The notes under the pieces: generated by a model | What the model was told of the DNA's origin: nothing | Databases searched by the model: none | Seen by the model: the letters and a program-made list of their open reading frames with translations, nothing else | Shown: piece by piece, positions 1 to 8,925 of the stretch | Layout: the number at the start of each line of letters is the position of its first letter | Numbering within the stretch: the stretch's first letter is position 1 | NCBI RefSeq assembly: GCF_037076345.1 | Contig: NZ_AP024702.1 | Location: 1,054,001-1,118,000, forward strand | Direction of reading: 5' to 3' | DNA: 64,000 nt | Source of the DNA: Haloferula helveola | Lineage (GTDB): Bacteria > Verrucomicrobiota > Verrucomicrobiia > Verrucomicrobiales > Akkermansiaceae | Made by a program: the position numbers and the translations under genes

Positions 1-138
1 CCGGGATCCCACCGGGAGACCGTGCTGAGGAACGTCACCCGTCAATGGGCCGCGCGGGACCCGGCCGGCGCCCGACGCTGGGTCGATTTGCTCGCCGACA
101 CCGCCGACCGCGAACTCGCGATGGCGGAGCTGCCTTAG
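1..138 (+). CDS. C-terminal end of an unidentified protein (5' truncated by window edge)
   Basis: The first forward frame is open from base 1 and ends at TAG 136-138, giving 45 codons. The segment QWAARDPAGARRWVDLLA and the following Asp/Ala/Leu-rich helix resemble the W-A-x-x-DP-x-x-A-x-x-W helical repeats found in large Verrucomicrobial and Planctomycete proteins of unknown function. That family link is an inference from composition only. It converges on the sulfatase at 166-1740 with a 27-nt gap. Too little is present to assign a function. Confidence 0.5.
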   Translation, partial: PGSHRETVLRNVTRQWAARDPAGARRWVDLLADTADRELAMAELP

Positions 139-165
139 CAGACCGACAAAGCGCTTCTCGGCCCG

Positions 166-1740
166 CTACTTCTTTTTCGGCGCGTACTTCTCGTACGACG
201 GTGCGTCGTAGAGCTTCCGGAGGCGCTCGTATTCGGCAGTGAGTTCGGCGCGCCTCTCCTTGTAGGCCGGATCGTCCGCCACACTCACCAGCTCGTTCGG
301 GTCTTTCTCGAGGTCGAACATCTGCCACTCGTCCGTGCCGGGAATGTAGAAGAGCTTGTGGGTCTTCGTCCGCACCCCGAAATGCTGGGGCACGTTGTGC
401 TCCCCGAGCTCGTAGTAAGCGTAGTAGAGGGATTCACGCCAATCATCGGCCTTGCCCTCGAAGATCGGGAGTATCGAGCGGCCTTGGATTTCCTCGGGGA
501 CTTCCAATCCGGCGGCATCGAGCCAGGTCGGCGCGTAGTCGATGTTCTGGATCAGTTCCATCGGCCGCGCCCCGGGCTTCACCTTGCCCGGCCAGCGGAT
601 GATGAACGGCATCTTGAACGACTCCTCGAACATCCAGCGCTTGTCGTACCAGCCGTGCTCGCCGAGGAAGAAACCCTGGTCGGACGAGTAGATGACGATC
701 GTGTTCTCCGCGAGGCCGTGCTTGTCGAGATACTTGAGCAGGGTTCCGACGCTCTCGTCGACCGCCTTCACCGCACCGAGGTAGTTCTTCATGTAGCGCT
801 GGTATTTCCACCGCACGACGTCCTTCTCACTCATCTTGCCCGACTTGAAACGCTCGAGGAACTGTCGGTTGAGCGGCCCGAAGTGATCGTCCCAAACCTT
901 CCGCTGGTCGTTGTCCATCCGGTTGTACTCGGGCGTGCCGTAGCGGTCCGGCTTCGGCAGTTCAACACCCTTGCGCTCGTCCTTGCGGACCTTGAGGTCG
1001 TAGGCCCAGTCCATCCAACGATCGATCTCCATCTCATTCGTCGGCAGGGTGCGGCTACGGTTCTCGTAGTCGTCGAAAAGCGTCGGTGGCTCCGGAATCT
1101 CGACACCCTCGAAAGCGTCGAGGTGTCGCAAGGCCGGCGCGAAGGTCCGGTGTGGCGCCTTGTGCTGGCACATCAGGAAGAAGGGCTTCGACTTGTCGCG
1201 GCCGTCGAGCCACTCGACGGCCCTCTCGGTGGTGATGTCGGTCGCGTAGCCGGAGTAGCGCTTCTTGCCCCCGTCCATCTGCAGGAAATCGGGATTGTAG
1301 TAGCTGCCCTGGCCCGGGAGCACCTCCCAGTAGTCGTAGCCGACCGGATCGCAGTTGAGGTGCCACTTGCCGATCACCGCTGTGGTATAGCCCGCCGCCT
1401 TGAGTGCCTTGGGAATCGTCCACTGGCTCGAATCGAACCCACCGTTGCCGAAGTTGCGGATGAAGCCGTTCTTGTGGCTGTGCTTGCCGGTCTGGATGCA
1501 CGCCCGGGATGGCCCACAGATCGAATTGGCGCAGAAGGAATTCTGAAACAGCGCCCCTTCGTCCGCGATCCGGTCGATATTCGGCGTTGGCGCCACCTTC
1601 GCCAGCGGACCGCCATACGACGAGATCGCGTTGAGGGCGTGGTCGTCGGAGAAGATGAACAGGATGTTCGGCCGGTCGGCGGCCAGCGCGGACGCGGCGA
1701 GCGCCAACGGAACAAACGAGGTGAGGAGCGTTCGATTCAT
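166..1740 (-). CDS. Secreted sulfatase (alkaline-phosphatase superfamily, S1 type)
   Basis: This 524-residue protein starts with a signal peptide (MNRTLLTSF...ASALA) followed by [12 protein letters not shown], the metal-binding start of S1 sulfatases (D32, D33). The sulfatase signature is at residues 75-79 (C-G-P-S-R), where C75 should become formylglycine, followed by TGKHSHKNG. A late SSDQG...[15 protein letters not shown] segment supplies further active-site residues. It should hydrolyse sulfate esters on polysaccharides in the periplasm or outside the cell. I chose the start at 1740 because it opens the signal peptide; an in-frame ATG at 1770 adds only ten poor residues. It diverges from the esterase at 1841. 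The substrate sulfate position cannot be read from sequence. Confidence 0.93.
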   Translation of the reverse strand: MNRTLLTSFVPLALAASALAADRPNILFIFSDDHALNAISSYGGPLAKVAPTPNIDRIADEGALFQNSFCANSICGPSRACIQTGKHSHKNGFIRNFGNGGFDSSQWTIPKALKAAGYTTAVIGKWHLNCDPVGYDYWEVLPGQGSYYNPDFLQMDGGKKRYSGYATDITTERAVEWLDGRDKSKPFFLMCQHKAPHRTFAPALRHLDAFEGVEIPEPPTLFDDYENRSRTLPTNEMEIDRWMDWAYDLKVRKDERKGVELPKPDRYGTPEYNRMDNDQRKVWDDHFGPLNRQFLERFKSGKMSEKDVVRWKYQRYMKNYLGAVKAVDESVGTLLKYLDKHGLAENTIVIYSSDQGFFLGEHGWYDKRWMFEESFKMPFIIRWPGKVKPGARPMELIQNIDYAPTWLDAAGLEVPEEIQGRSILPIFEGKADDWRESLYYAYYELGEHNVPQHFGVRTKTHKLFYIPGTDEWQMFDLEKDPNELVSVADDPAYKERRAELTAEYERLRKLYDAPSYEKYAPKKK

Positions 1741-1840
1741 GGCCCGGAACCATGAGGACGCCGGAAACAAGCTCCAGCCCTTTTTTATGCCCGCCGGAAC
1801 TCGGGGGAAGATGGCCGCAAATCAACGCGTAACACGAGCG

Positions 1841-2566
1841 ATGCCCGCCACCCCTGCTCTGTTCCGGATCGTTCTTTCCATGTTACTTCTCGCCCTGACC
1901 GTGCGCGGTCTCGCCGATGAACCCGAACGCCATCTGTTCATCCTCTCCGGCCAATCCAACATGACCGGAGGCTTGGCCAAGGGATTCACCGAGACCGTCG
2001 GGAAGGAGTTCGGAGCCGGGAATATCGAGGTCGCGATGAGCATGAAAAGCGGCCGCGGTATCCGCTTCTGGGTCGCCGACTATGAAGCGCCCGAAGGCAG
2101 CCGCCTCGCGGGCAAGAAGTCGGCCGATAACGGCAGTGAATACCCGAAGCTTCTGAACGCCGCGGAAAAGACAGGCGATGCCAGGAGTTTCGCCAGCGTG
2201 ACCTTCGTCTGGATGCAGGGTGAGTCCGACGGCGGCAACGGCATGTCGGCCGCCTATGCCGAGAGCTTCAGGAAACTGCGGAAGCGGCTGATGGCCGATC
2301 TCGGACTCAAGCGAATGAACACCGTGATCGGTCGCATCAGTGACTTCGGGTTGCACGGCGACAAGGCGGACGGCTGGCGCGAAGTTCGCGACGCCCAGGT
2401 GAAGCTCGCCGAGGAACTCGAGAACGGCGCGTGGATCGATACCGACGACCTCAATGACGCCGAAGGAAAACCGGAGGGGCACCTGCACTATCCGAAGGAG
2501 CAGAGCATCGCCCTCGGCAACCGCTTCGCCAATCGGGCGATCGGACTGATCCGGGATCGGCGCTAG
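1841..2566 (+). CDS. Secreted SGNH/sialate O-acetylesterase-like carbohydrate esterase
   Basis: A 241-residue protein with an N-terminal hydrophobic signal (residues 8-25) followed by HLFILSGQSNMTGG, in which S39 is the expected nucleophile of the SASA (DUF303) esterase family. A WMQGESDG block and the C-terminal PEGHLHYPKEQ segment, carrying the likely catalytic His, complete the fold. Members remove acetyl groups from sugars. The domain is short compared with two-domain sialate O-acetylesterases. In-frame ATGs upstream (for example 1811) exist, but 1841 places the signal peptide at the N-terminus. It converges on the gene ending at 2582 with a 15-nt gap. Confidence 0.85.
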   Translation: MPATPALFRIVLSMLLLALTVRGLADEPERHLFILSGQSNMTGGLAKGFTETVGKEFGAGNIEVAMSMKSGRGIRFWVADYEAPEGSRLAGKKSADNGSEYPKLLNAAEKTGDARSFASVTFVWMQGESDGGNGMSAAYAESFRKLRKRLMADLGLKRMNTVIGRISDFGLHGDKADGWREVRDAQVKLAEELENGAWIDTDDLNDAEGKPEGHLHYPKEQSIALGNRFANRAIGLIRDRR

Positions 2567-2581
2567 CCCGTGCGGGACGTG

Positions 2582-4492
2582 CTAGTCACTGGGAGGAAAA
2601 CAGAAGCGCGCCGGTTCGCCCAGCACCTCACCTTTGACTTCCAGGCAGCCTCCATGCCAGCCCTGCTCCAGCAGGTCTCCCCGGTAGACGAAGGCCGTTC
2701 CCGGCTCATTGAAGGGGCTCGGTCTGCCATTGGCCCAGACATCGATGCCCGCAGCGTCCGCTCCCCACTGGAGGCGGACGCGCTGACCCGCGGTGCCGGT
2801 CATGGACACCGCGATCCGGGCATCGAGTTCGTCCGTCTCTGGGGATAGTTCGATGGCCTTTTGCACGAATGCCTCCACCGACGCATCGCCGGCCGCATGG
2901 CTGATTTCCAAGGCAAAGCCGTAGTGACCATCCACAGTCCGCTTCGCCTCCCACACTTCCACACCCGGCCACCGCTCGGCACTCTTCTTCCCGGTTCTCG
3001 CGGCTGTCGTGAGCTTGTCCGAGAGCTTCGGAACAGACAGCCGGATCGGCCAGATCGCGACCACGTGCTCGCCCCGGCGCCCGACCACGCAGCCGGATGT
3101 CCGCTTTACGACCTCAATGCCGGACGGCATCCAGAAGAGGTAGGGCTGCCCGGCCGGAGCCGTCAGGTAGATCGCCAGATTCCGATCCTGCCCAACCGCC
3201 GAGCCATCCGCGAGCAACCCGTCCTGATACATCGGCGAACCGAGCTTCGTCGGATCGGAGCATGGAGCGGCCGCAATGACGGCCGCCCCCTTTTCTGCAC
3301 TCTCCAACACGATCTTGAAACCATTCACGTCCGGATTCCGCGTTCCGCGCCATAAGGTGCCGAGTTGGAACCCCTCACCGAAGTACTGCGTTTCCCGGAA
3401 TTCGGGCTGCTCGTCCCGATAGCCGGTCCATGACTCCAGCCCCGGCTTGCAGGCGAACTGCACCGCACCCGAAGCGAACGCCTTCCTCGCCAGCCGCACT
3501 GCAGCAAGCGGCGGCCGGTAGTCCGAAGTCAGGAGATGCACCTCGTCGGACTCGAAGTGCCCGGGCTTTCCCACCGCATCTCCGAACCACAGCCAGAACA
3601 GCATCGCGGCCGAGCCGCCGAACGCCTCGGGATGGTTGTAGTCGCGCTTGGTCGGCCCGCCCCAGACCCCCTGCCGATACTTCAGCGCACCGGTCACGGT
3701 GATCCAATCGAGGGCCGCAGTCGCCAAGGTCTTCACCTCGGGATCCTTCGCGAAATCGTGGAGGTTCACCAGCGGAGCGATCGAATGACCGAGGTAGTTC
3801 TCCGAGTCCCACTCCGACATGCCAACCTGATGAAGCCCGGTGACAAACACCTCCAGATGCCGCTTGTAGAGCTGCCTCACCTCCTCGTTTCCCGTCTCTT
3901 CGGCGAGCAAATAGACGGAGGTCTCGCGCATGAGCTTCAGGTTGTCGGTATTGCGGATGTCCACCCACGAGTTGCGTGCCTCGGGCGTCCACCCCGGCGT
4001 CCCGGGTTTGTAGGCGGGGTGTGGCCGCCGGTAAGGGTCCTTCTCCGTGAAGATCCTGGCAGCACGTTTCATCCGATCCCGGTACGCGGGATCAAGCCGG
4101 TCCCCGAAGTGGAAGTATTTGCGGATCTGGTGCTTCAGCGTGAAGGCCGGGTAGTAGTCGATTCCCAAAGTTCCCGCGTTCCACTCCTTCGCCTTGTTGT
4201 CCTCCTCCTGCAGGAACTTCAGTGCGGCCTCCTCCTCGCCTCCCAGGATCGACAGCATCGCCCATCCGTACGCCTTCTTTTCATTCTCGAAGAAGGTGTT
4301 GCCGTAGCGCCCGGAACGGGTGGTTGACTCGATCACGTAGCGACCGCGCTCCTGGAATCCGGTTTCGAGGTCAGCCGGCCACTCCCGTGCCGAACCGCCG
4401 GCGACACCCGCAAGGAACCACGTGATCCATATCCGTACCTGAAACACCATCACCATGATCCGGTGACTACGCGTCCGCGGCCCGGCCTTCAT
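2582..4492 (-). CDS. Secreted alpha-helical protein, possible polysaccharide lyase-like enzyme
   Basis: A 636-residue protein. The N-terminus has a basic region, then a hydrophobic stretch VFQVRIWITWFLAGVAGG typical of a signal peptide. Residues about 60-330 are alpha-helical with NTDNLKLMRETSVYLL and SEWDSENYLGHS blocks, which recall alpha/alpha-toroid lyases and unsaturated glycosidases; the C-terminal half looks beta-rich. I could not place it in a named family, so the enzyme call is an inference from fold-like patterns and its setting beside a sulfatase and an esterase. The start at 4492 is favoured by a strong AGGAGGT seven bases upstream, although it overlaps the preceding membrane-protein gene by 26 nt; ATGs at 4456 and 4450 are alternatives. 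Confidence 0.72.
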   Translation of the reverse strand: MKAGPRTRSHRIMVMVFQVRIWITWFLAGVAGGSAREWPADLETGFQERGRYVIESTTRSGRYGNTFFENEKKAYGWAMLSILGGEEEAALKFLQEEDNKAKEWNAGTLGIDYYPAFTLKHQIRKYFHFGDRLDPAYRDRMKRAARIFTEKDPYRRPHPAYKPGTPGWTPEARNSWVDIRNTDNLKLMRETSVYLLAEETGNEEVRQLYKRHLEVFVTGLHQVGMSEWDSENYLGHSIAPLVNLHDFAKDPEVKTLATAALDWITVTGALKYRQGVWGGPTKRDYNHPEAFGGSAAMLFWLWFGDAVGKPGHFESDEVHLLTSDYRPPLAAVRLARKAFASGAVQFACKPGLESWTGYRDEQPEFRETQYFGEGFQLGTLWRGTRNPDVNGFKIVLESAEKGAAVIAAAPCSDPTKLGSPMYQDGLLADGSAVGQDRNLAIYLTAPAGQPYLFWMPSGIEVVKRTSGCVVGRRGEHVVAIWPIRLSVPKLSDKLTTAARTGKKSAERWPGVEVWEAKRTVDGHYGFALEISHAAGDASVEAFVQKAIELSPETDELDARIAVSMTGTAGQRVRLQWGADAAGIDVWANGRPSPFNEPGTAFVYRGDLLEQGWHGGCLEVKGEVLGEPARFCFPPSD

Positions 4493-5129
4493 TCAAGCGA
4501 CCTCCTCGAAGTCTTGCCCAGAGATACACGAGGACTCGGAACAGAACGTGTCCGGGAAGGATCAACACGAACGTCATCATCAACCAATGGAACAGCCAGT
4601 AGGGCATCCCTTCCGGCTTCATGGCATACGCTCCCGCGAGGTCGGTCGCTTCCCGGACGTAGTTGACGTCGCTCGAAGCATCGACAAGCGCGAGTGTCAG
4701 CAGTGACAGCGCGAGATAATGACCGGACGAAACCGCCCACGCCCAACGATCGAAACGGCGGAGCCGGAACACCGCCCATACCGGGACCGACAGAAGAAAC
4801 ACATGGTAGAAGGTCACCGCGTAGCCGAAGGGCGTCAGATCCAGCACATAGGCACCGGATCCGATCAGGATTTTCCCTGCGAAACGATGGGCCAGCAGGT
4901 CGATGACCAAAGGAAGATTGAGAAAGAAGCCCGAGGAGACCACCGAACTGACCAGCAGGACATTCTCCGTGATCAGGCCGATCCCGAACAGCAGCACCAG
5001 AGTCACGCAGAACCACAGGCATGACTGCGGAGTCCCGGTCGCGATCGCGGTCACGCAGTAGAATGCGTGGAAGACGAGAAACACGACGCCCCAGACGAAG
5101 AACGACCTGTCTTGTGTGAGGGGGATCAT
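4467..5129 (-). CDS. Polytopic membrane protein of unknown function
   Basis: A 220-residue protein made mostly of hydrophobic segments: about residues 8-28, 33-70 (one or two spans), 100-122, 131-152 and 180-208, so five or six membrane spans. Aromatic residues and histidines (HAFYCVT, FYHVFLL, FHWLMM) are frequent in the spans, but I recognise no family. The ATG forms an ATGA overlap with the stop of the possible small ORF at 5126-5269, and its 3' end overlaps the next gene by 26 nt. It therefore seems to be translated as part of an operon running from the TIR gene at 6216 towards 2582. Confidence 0.72.
   Translation of the reverse strand: MIPLTQDRSFFVWGVVFLVFHAFYCVTAIATGTPQSCLWFCVTLVLLFGIGLITENVLLVSSVVSSGFFLNLPLVIDLLAHRFAGKILIGSGAYVLDLTPFGYAVTFYHVFLLSVPVWAVFRLRRFDRWAWAVSSGHYLALSLLTLALVDASSDVNYVREATDLAGAYAMKPEGMPYWLFHWLMMTFVLILPGHVLFRVLVYLWARLRGGRLNEGRAADA
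4500..4506 (-). promoter_or_regulatory. Strong Shine-Dalgarno deciding the 4492 start
   Basis: On the minus strand the bases read AGGAGGT, seven nucleotides before ATG 4492. Most genes in this window lack such a site, so it is good support for the overlapping start. It lies inside the 3' end of the membrane-protein gene at 4467-5129. Confidence 0.6.
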
Positions 5130-5269
5130 CTCAACTTGTTCTGCTTCGTGAGTTTGCCGAACTCCTTACGGTTCTGACGGGTGGAGGGGCCACGGTCGAG
5201 CGCAAGCTGCACGCATACGCTGGCATCGCCCCCCGACAGGCCAGCTACCAATCGTTGGCCGAAATCCAC
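5126..5269 (-). CDS. Possible small basic protein between TIR and membrane genes
   Basis: A 47-codon frame starts at GTG 5269 inside the TIR gene and stops at TGA 5126-5128, overlapping the ATG of the membrane-protein gene as ATGA. The C-terminal part GPSTRQNRKEFGKLTKQNKL is lysine/arginine-rich. If real, it fills the otherwise empty 115-nt gap and couples the two neighbours. There is no Shine-Dalgarno and no recognised homologue. It could equally be an unselected open frame. Confidence 0.3.
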   Translation of the reverse strand: MDFGQRLVAGLSGGDASVCVQLALDRGPSTRQNRKEFGKLTKQNKLR

Positions 5270-6216
5270 CCGCGCAGATCCAGAACCCGGTCCGCAACCT
5301 CCTCAAACAGGAGGTCGAGAGAGGGCTCCGAATCCGCCACGTCGCCGGTCTCGACCAAGATAGTCCGACGCCGGAGACATCCCATCATGTCGCGGAAGTC
5401 GATCTCCACGATGCGTTGCGCCTCGCCATGGCGGGTCTGTGAGATGTTCAAAAAGGTGTCCCGGTCCATCAACCGATTCGCCTCCAACGTGATCGGGAGC
5501 TCGGAGATGACGAAGCAGAGCGGCAGGGGAAGACTCCACTTTCTCCTCTGGATCCGCAGCATTTCATCGAAAAACGCCTCCCACCACGCATCGTCCAGAG
5601 CCCTTTCCTCGGCACCGGCTGCAGGCATGACGAAGTACGGCGCCCGACGCACTTCGTCATGATCGGGCAATCGGTCCAGCAGCACCTCGCGATAGGAGCG
5701 ATGAACGAAAGACCCCTCATCCGTCACCTGCACGGTCGGACCGAGGACCCGCTCCAGGCATCGGTCGACCGTGGCACGGCAACGATGTTGTTCGTGTTTG
5801 ACCGGATCCACCGCTTGGAAGATCCGCTCGGCCAGGGCCAGAAGCTCGCTGCCATCGCTGATGAACGCACATCGATCCGCGAGTGGCTCGGAAAAGCTTC
5901 GCACGATGTCCTCGTCGATTCCGAACCAGAGGGGCAGCAGCACGTTGGACCCGTCCCTCTCGCGAGCTGCCAGTTGTGACAGCTCGTAGCGGGTCCAACG
6001 CTTCCCGAAGAAGTGTTCGCTGAGCACCACCAAACCGAAACGACAACGGTTCAGCCCGAGATCGATCGACTCCGAAAGGCTGTCACCGGGGATGAGAGCG
6101 AACTCGTCATGCCAGACCCGTAGCCCGAACTCACGAAGCTGGAGCACAAGGGCACGAACAAAGGGCTCCTTGTCTTCGGAGGCATGGGAAACGAACAGGT
6201 CCCAATCATAAGCCAT
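5245..6216 (-). CDS. TIR-domain protein
   Basis: This 323-residue protein opens with a TIR domain (residues about 4-130): YDWDLFVSHASEDK is the box-1 strand and loop, RVWHDEF the next strand, and KRWTRYELSQLAARE places E78 where bacterial TIR NADases carry the catalytic glutamate. Residues 150-323 form a second domain with no family I recognise (DDAWWEAFFDEML, NISQTRHGEAQRIVEIDF). Bacterial TIR proteins usually cleave NAD+ or make signalling nucleotides in immune responses; that role is inferred here. It is the first gene of a minus-strand unit with two further overlapping frames and diverges from the protease at 6306. An in-frame ATG at 6297 gives 27 extra residues without TIR character, so I used 6216, which has a GGA before it. 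Confidence 0.88.
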   Translation of the reverse strand: MAYDWDLFVSHASEDKEPFVRALVLQLREFGLRVWHDEFALIPGDSLSESIDLGLNRCRFGLVVLSEHFFGKRWTRYELSQLAARERDGSNVLLPLWFGIDEDIVRSFSEPLADRCAFISDGSELLALAERIFQAVDPVKHEQHRCRATVDRCLERVLGPTVQVTDEGSFVHRSYREVLLDRLPDHDEVRRAPYFVMPAAGAEERALDDAWWEAFFDEMLRIQRRKWSLPLPLCFVISELPITLEANRLMDRDTFLNISQTRHGEAQRIVEIDFRDMMGCLRRRTILVETGDVADSEPSLDLLFEEVADRVLDLRGWISANDW

Positions 6217-6305
6217 TCCGGACTGAATCCGATCCGCGATCCGGCGACAAGTCCGGGCGACAAGATCGTATCCCGATTCGGGTCGACGGCACGGCATCCG
6301 GTCGT

Positions 6306-8756
6306 ATGTTCCGCGTCGTGCGAATCAGCGTTCTAAAGCGGGGTCTCGTCGGAGCGTCGGTGGGCGTGATGGCAGCGTCCCTCGCGATGCCTCCGAAAGT
6401 CGCGGCTGATCCCGGTCCCGGGAAAACCGGAGCGAGGGATCTGCATTTTTCCACCCGCATCGAGCGACCGTGGAGCCCGCCTGCCGGTGCCTCCTCGGCC
6501 ATGCCCAAACCGACAGCCCCGAAGGACCTTGAGACCTGGGTCGAACTTCCGCGCGAGATGTCCATCATCGGCGGCGACGATGCGACGGAAGGGGCTTACC
6601 CTTGGATGGCGGGAATTCTCTTCCACGGCGATCCGGATCTCTTCAACGCCCAATTCTGCGGAGGCACGCTCGTGCATCCCTTCTGGGTCGTGACCGCCGC
6701 CCACTGCGTGTTGGGAGCCGAGCCCGGTGAGTTGGACGTCCTGCTCGGCGGGCACGATCTCTCGTCGGATCCGTCTTTCCAACGGATCCAGGTCGCGGAG
6801 ATCATCATCCACCCCGACTACAAGGACACGAACACCGATTCGGACATCGCGTTGCTGAGACTGTCGGTGGCCGCCGATCCGGCCTACACGCCCCTGGCCA
6901 TTGTCGATGATGCCACGCTTGATGTCCCCGGCACGCTCGCGCGCACGCTCGGCTGGGGAGACACCACTGGCAGCGGCAGCTATCCGACCGTGCTGCAGGA
7001 GGTCGATCTGCCGGTCGTGAGTCTCGCGACCGCGAACGCCACCCCGACCTATGCCGGCTCCCTGCTCCCGACGATGCTGCCGGCGGGTCTGGCAGCGGGA
7101 GGGAAGGACTCGTGCGGAGGCGACAGCGGCGGACCGCTGGCGGTTCCCGCTCCTGAGCTCGGGGGATGGGCCCTGGCCGGCATCACGAGTTTCGGAGCAG
7201 GATGCGCCCAGCCGGATTCCTACGGGATCTACACCCGTGTGAGCCAATTCCGCCGCTTCGTGATCGACCACCTCTATCCCGGATACAGCCAGTGGGAAGT
7301 GGTCACCGGATCGGTGGGTGAGAGCCGTGATCCCGACGGCAACGGCTTCGGTCACTTTGCTGAGTATGCGTTCCGTCTCACCCAGGATGGTGGCGGCACG
7401 AGTCCGGCATTCGAGTTTCATCCCTCCGGCGGGAATCCCGAAATGGCCATCCGGCTCGGGATTCTCGCCAACCCGGCGGAGGCCGACTACCAAGTCGAGT
7501 GGAGCTCCGGCCTGACGGCTTGGAACGATCTCCCGCTGCTGCCCAACGTGATCTCCAGCCAACCGATCACAGGCGATGCGGATGGCATCCAAGCCCTCGT
7601 CGGCGCCGGCCAACCGGCGTCGGCGGCAAGGGGCTTCGTGAGGGCCCGGGTGGAACCGTCAGGCGCACTCGTTCCCGGCCTCCGCCGTCTTTCCGCAACC
7701 GGTCGCGCCCAAGGCTCACTGACCGCGGAAGACCTGGCGCATCCCGGCTTCCCCCAACGACGCATCAAGGAATACCGCCTCACCGATGTCGTCGCCGGAC
7801 AAACCTACCGGCTCGTCGGCCGGTCTGGTGCGTTCGACGTTCGACTCGAGCTTTTCGACGCCGAAGATCTCGCAACACCCCTTGCGGTCGCGACCACCGA
7901 TGCGGCCCTCGGCAGTGTCGGCACGGACGAAGCGATCGAGTTCACCGCATCGCCCGTTGTGTCGGAATACCGGTTGAGAATTACGAGCGAGTTGAACTCG
8001 CAAACCGGTTCATTCCTCATCGGAGCGTATCGCCCCTCCGTCTTCTCCGCACTCCCCCAGATCACGAATCCATCCACCACCGGCGGCAGCCTGACGACCA
8101 ATGACCCGCTTGATCCGCTCTGGGAGCCATTCCAACTGTACTCGGACGACTTCCGGCTCGTCGGACTGACCTCGCCCGTCCGCATCTCGCTCTCGTCCTC
8201 GGCGTTCGACAGCTACCTCGAGATCCTCAGCGCCGAAACCGGCCTCGTGATCGGAGCGGATGATGACTCGGGAGGTTCCCTGAACGCGGAGTTCACGCTG
8301 AACCCCGTTCCGGGTGTGCCATACATCGTCCGCGTCACTTCCGCTGTGGAAAGCCAGACCGGCGGCTACACCCTCTCGCTCACCTCTCCGCCGCTCACCC
8401 CCGGGATCGGCGTTCCGGACTCGCTCACCGCCAGCCTGTCCGCTTCGGATTCCTTCGACCCGAACTTCCCTGGCTACTACGCCGATGACTATCAACTCCT
8501 CGGCGTGACCAACGGCCAGTCGGTGACGGTGTCGATGGTATCCGACAATCTCGGGGCACTCGACCCGTGGCTGTATGTGATCAACGCCGCCACGGGTGCG
8601 ATTCTCTTCGAGAACGACGACAGGAATCCCGGCACCGGCGACTACAACTCGCAGGTCACCTTCACGGTGAACGGTTCGATCAGCTACATCATCCGGGCGT
8701 CCAGCGCCTATGATGGAGAAACCGGTGGCTACACGCTGACAACCACCTCGCCCTGA
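6306..8756 (+). CDS. Secreted trypsin-like serine protease (S1) with PPC-type repeats
   Basis: 816 residues. After a signal-like N-terminus, IIGGDDATEGAYPWMAG (from residue 87) is a typical S1 activation site, so residues 1-86 act as a propeptide. The catalytic triad is visible as TAAHC (H133), DSDIALL (D180) and GDSGGP (S274). After residue 325 a W-x(n)-DPDGNGFGHFAEYA segment follows, a module common in Verrucomicrobia. Residues 465-816 hold three repeats like pre-peptidase C-terminal domains, each ending in a T/S-G-G/S-Y/F-T/L pattern (for example SQTGGYTLSL and GETGGYTLTT). The enzyme should act outside the cell or on its surface. It shares an 89-nt divergent region with the TIR gene. Confidence 0.93.
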   Translation: MFRVVRISVLKRGLVGASVGVMAASLAMPPKVAADPGPGKTGARDLHFSTRIERPWSPPAGASSAMPKPTAPKDLETWVELPREMSIIGGDDATEGAYPWMAGILFHGDPDLFNAQFCGGTLVHPFWVVTAAHCVLGAEPGELDVLLGGHDLSSDPSFQRIQVAEIIIHPDYKDTNTDSDIALLRLSVAADPAYTPLAIVDDATLDVPGTLARTLGWGDTTGSGSYPTVLQEVDLPVVSLATANATPTYAGSLLPTMLPAGLAAGGKDSCGGDSGGPLAVPAPELGGWALAGITSFGAGCAQPDSYGIYTRVSQFRRFVIDHLYPGYSQWEVVTGSVGESRDPDGNGFGHFAEYAFRLTQDGGGTSPAFEFHPSGGNPEMAIRLGILANPAEADYQVEWSSGLTAWNDLPLLPNVISSQPITGDADGIQALVGAGQPASAARGFVRARVEPSGALVPGLRRLSATGRAQGSLTAEDLAHPGFPQRRIKEYRLTDVVAGQTYRLVGRSGAFDVRLELFDAEDLATPLAVATTDAALGSVGTDEAIEFTASPVVSEYRLRITSELNSQTGSFLIGAYRPSVFSALPQITNPSTTGGSLTTNDPLDPLWEPFQLYSDDFRLVGLTSPVRISLSSSAFDSYLEILSAETGLVIGADDDSGGSLNAEFTLNPVPGVPYIVRVTSAVESQTGGYTLSLTSPPLTPGIGVPDSLTASLSASDSFDPNFPGYYADDYQLLGVTNGQSVTVSMVSDNLGALDPWLYVINAATGAILFENDDRNPGTGDYNSQVTFTVNGSISYIIRASSAYDGETGGYTLTTTSP

Positions 8757-8925
8757 TCGGGGCTACATCCCGAATGATGAGATTCTTCGCAAGCAGCCCG
8801 ATTTAGCACAACAGGACCGAGGGTATGCCAGCGGATGACCCGTGGCACCGGCAAGCCGGGTGGCCGCCAGAAGGAAGCTCCCGGCTCTTGCCAGCCGGCC
8901 CTTACCCGCCAAGCATCGTCCCGGA

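Noticed and set aside
358-1755. A 465-codon plus-strand frame opposite the sulfatase
   Set aside because: The opposite strand carries an intact sulfatase with signature residues. The plus-strand product has no domain and is a shadow.
5245-6216. A known Thoeris or CBASS system
   Set aside because: There is a TIR domain, but no ThsA-like SIR2/SLOG partner, no cyclase and no nuclease. Only an unassigned operon can be claimed.
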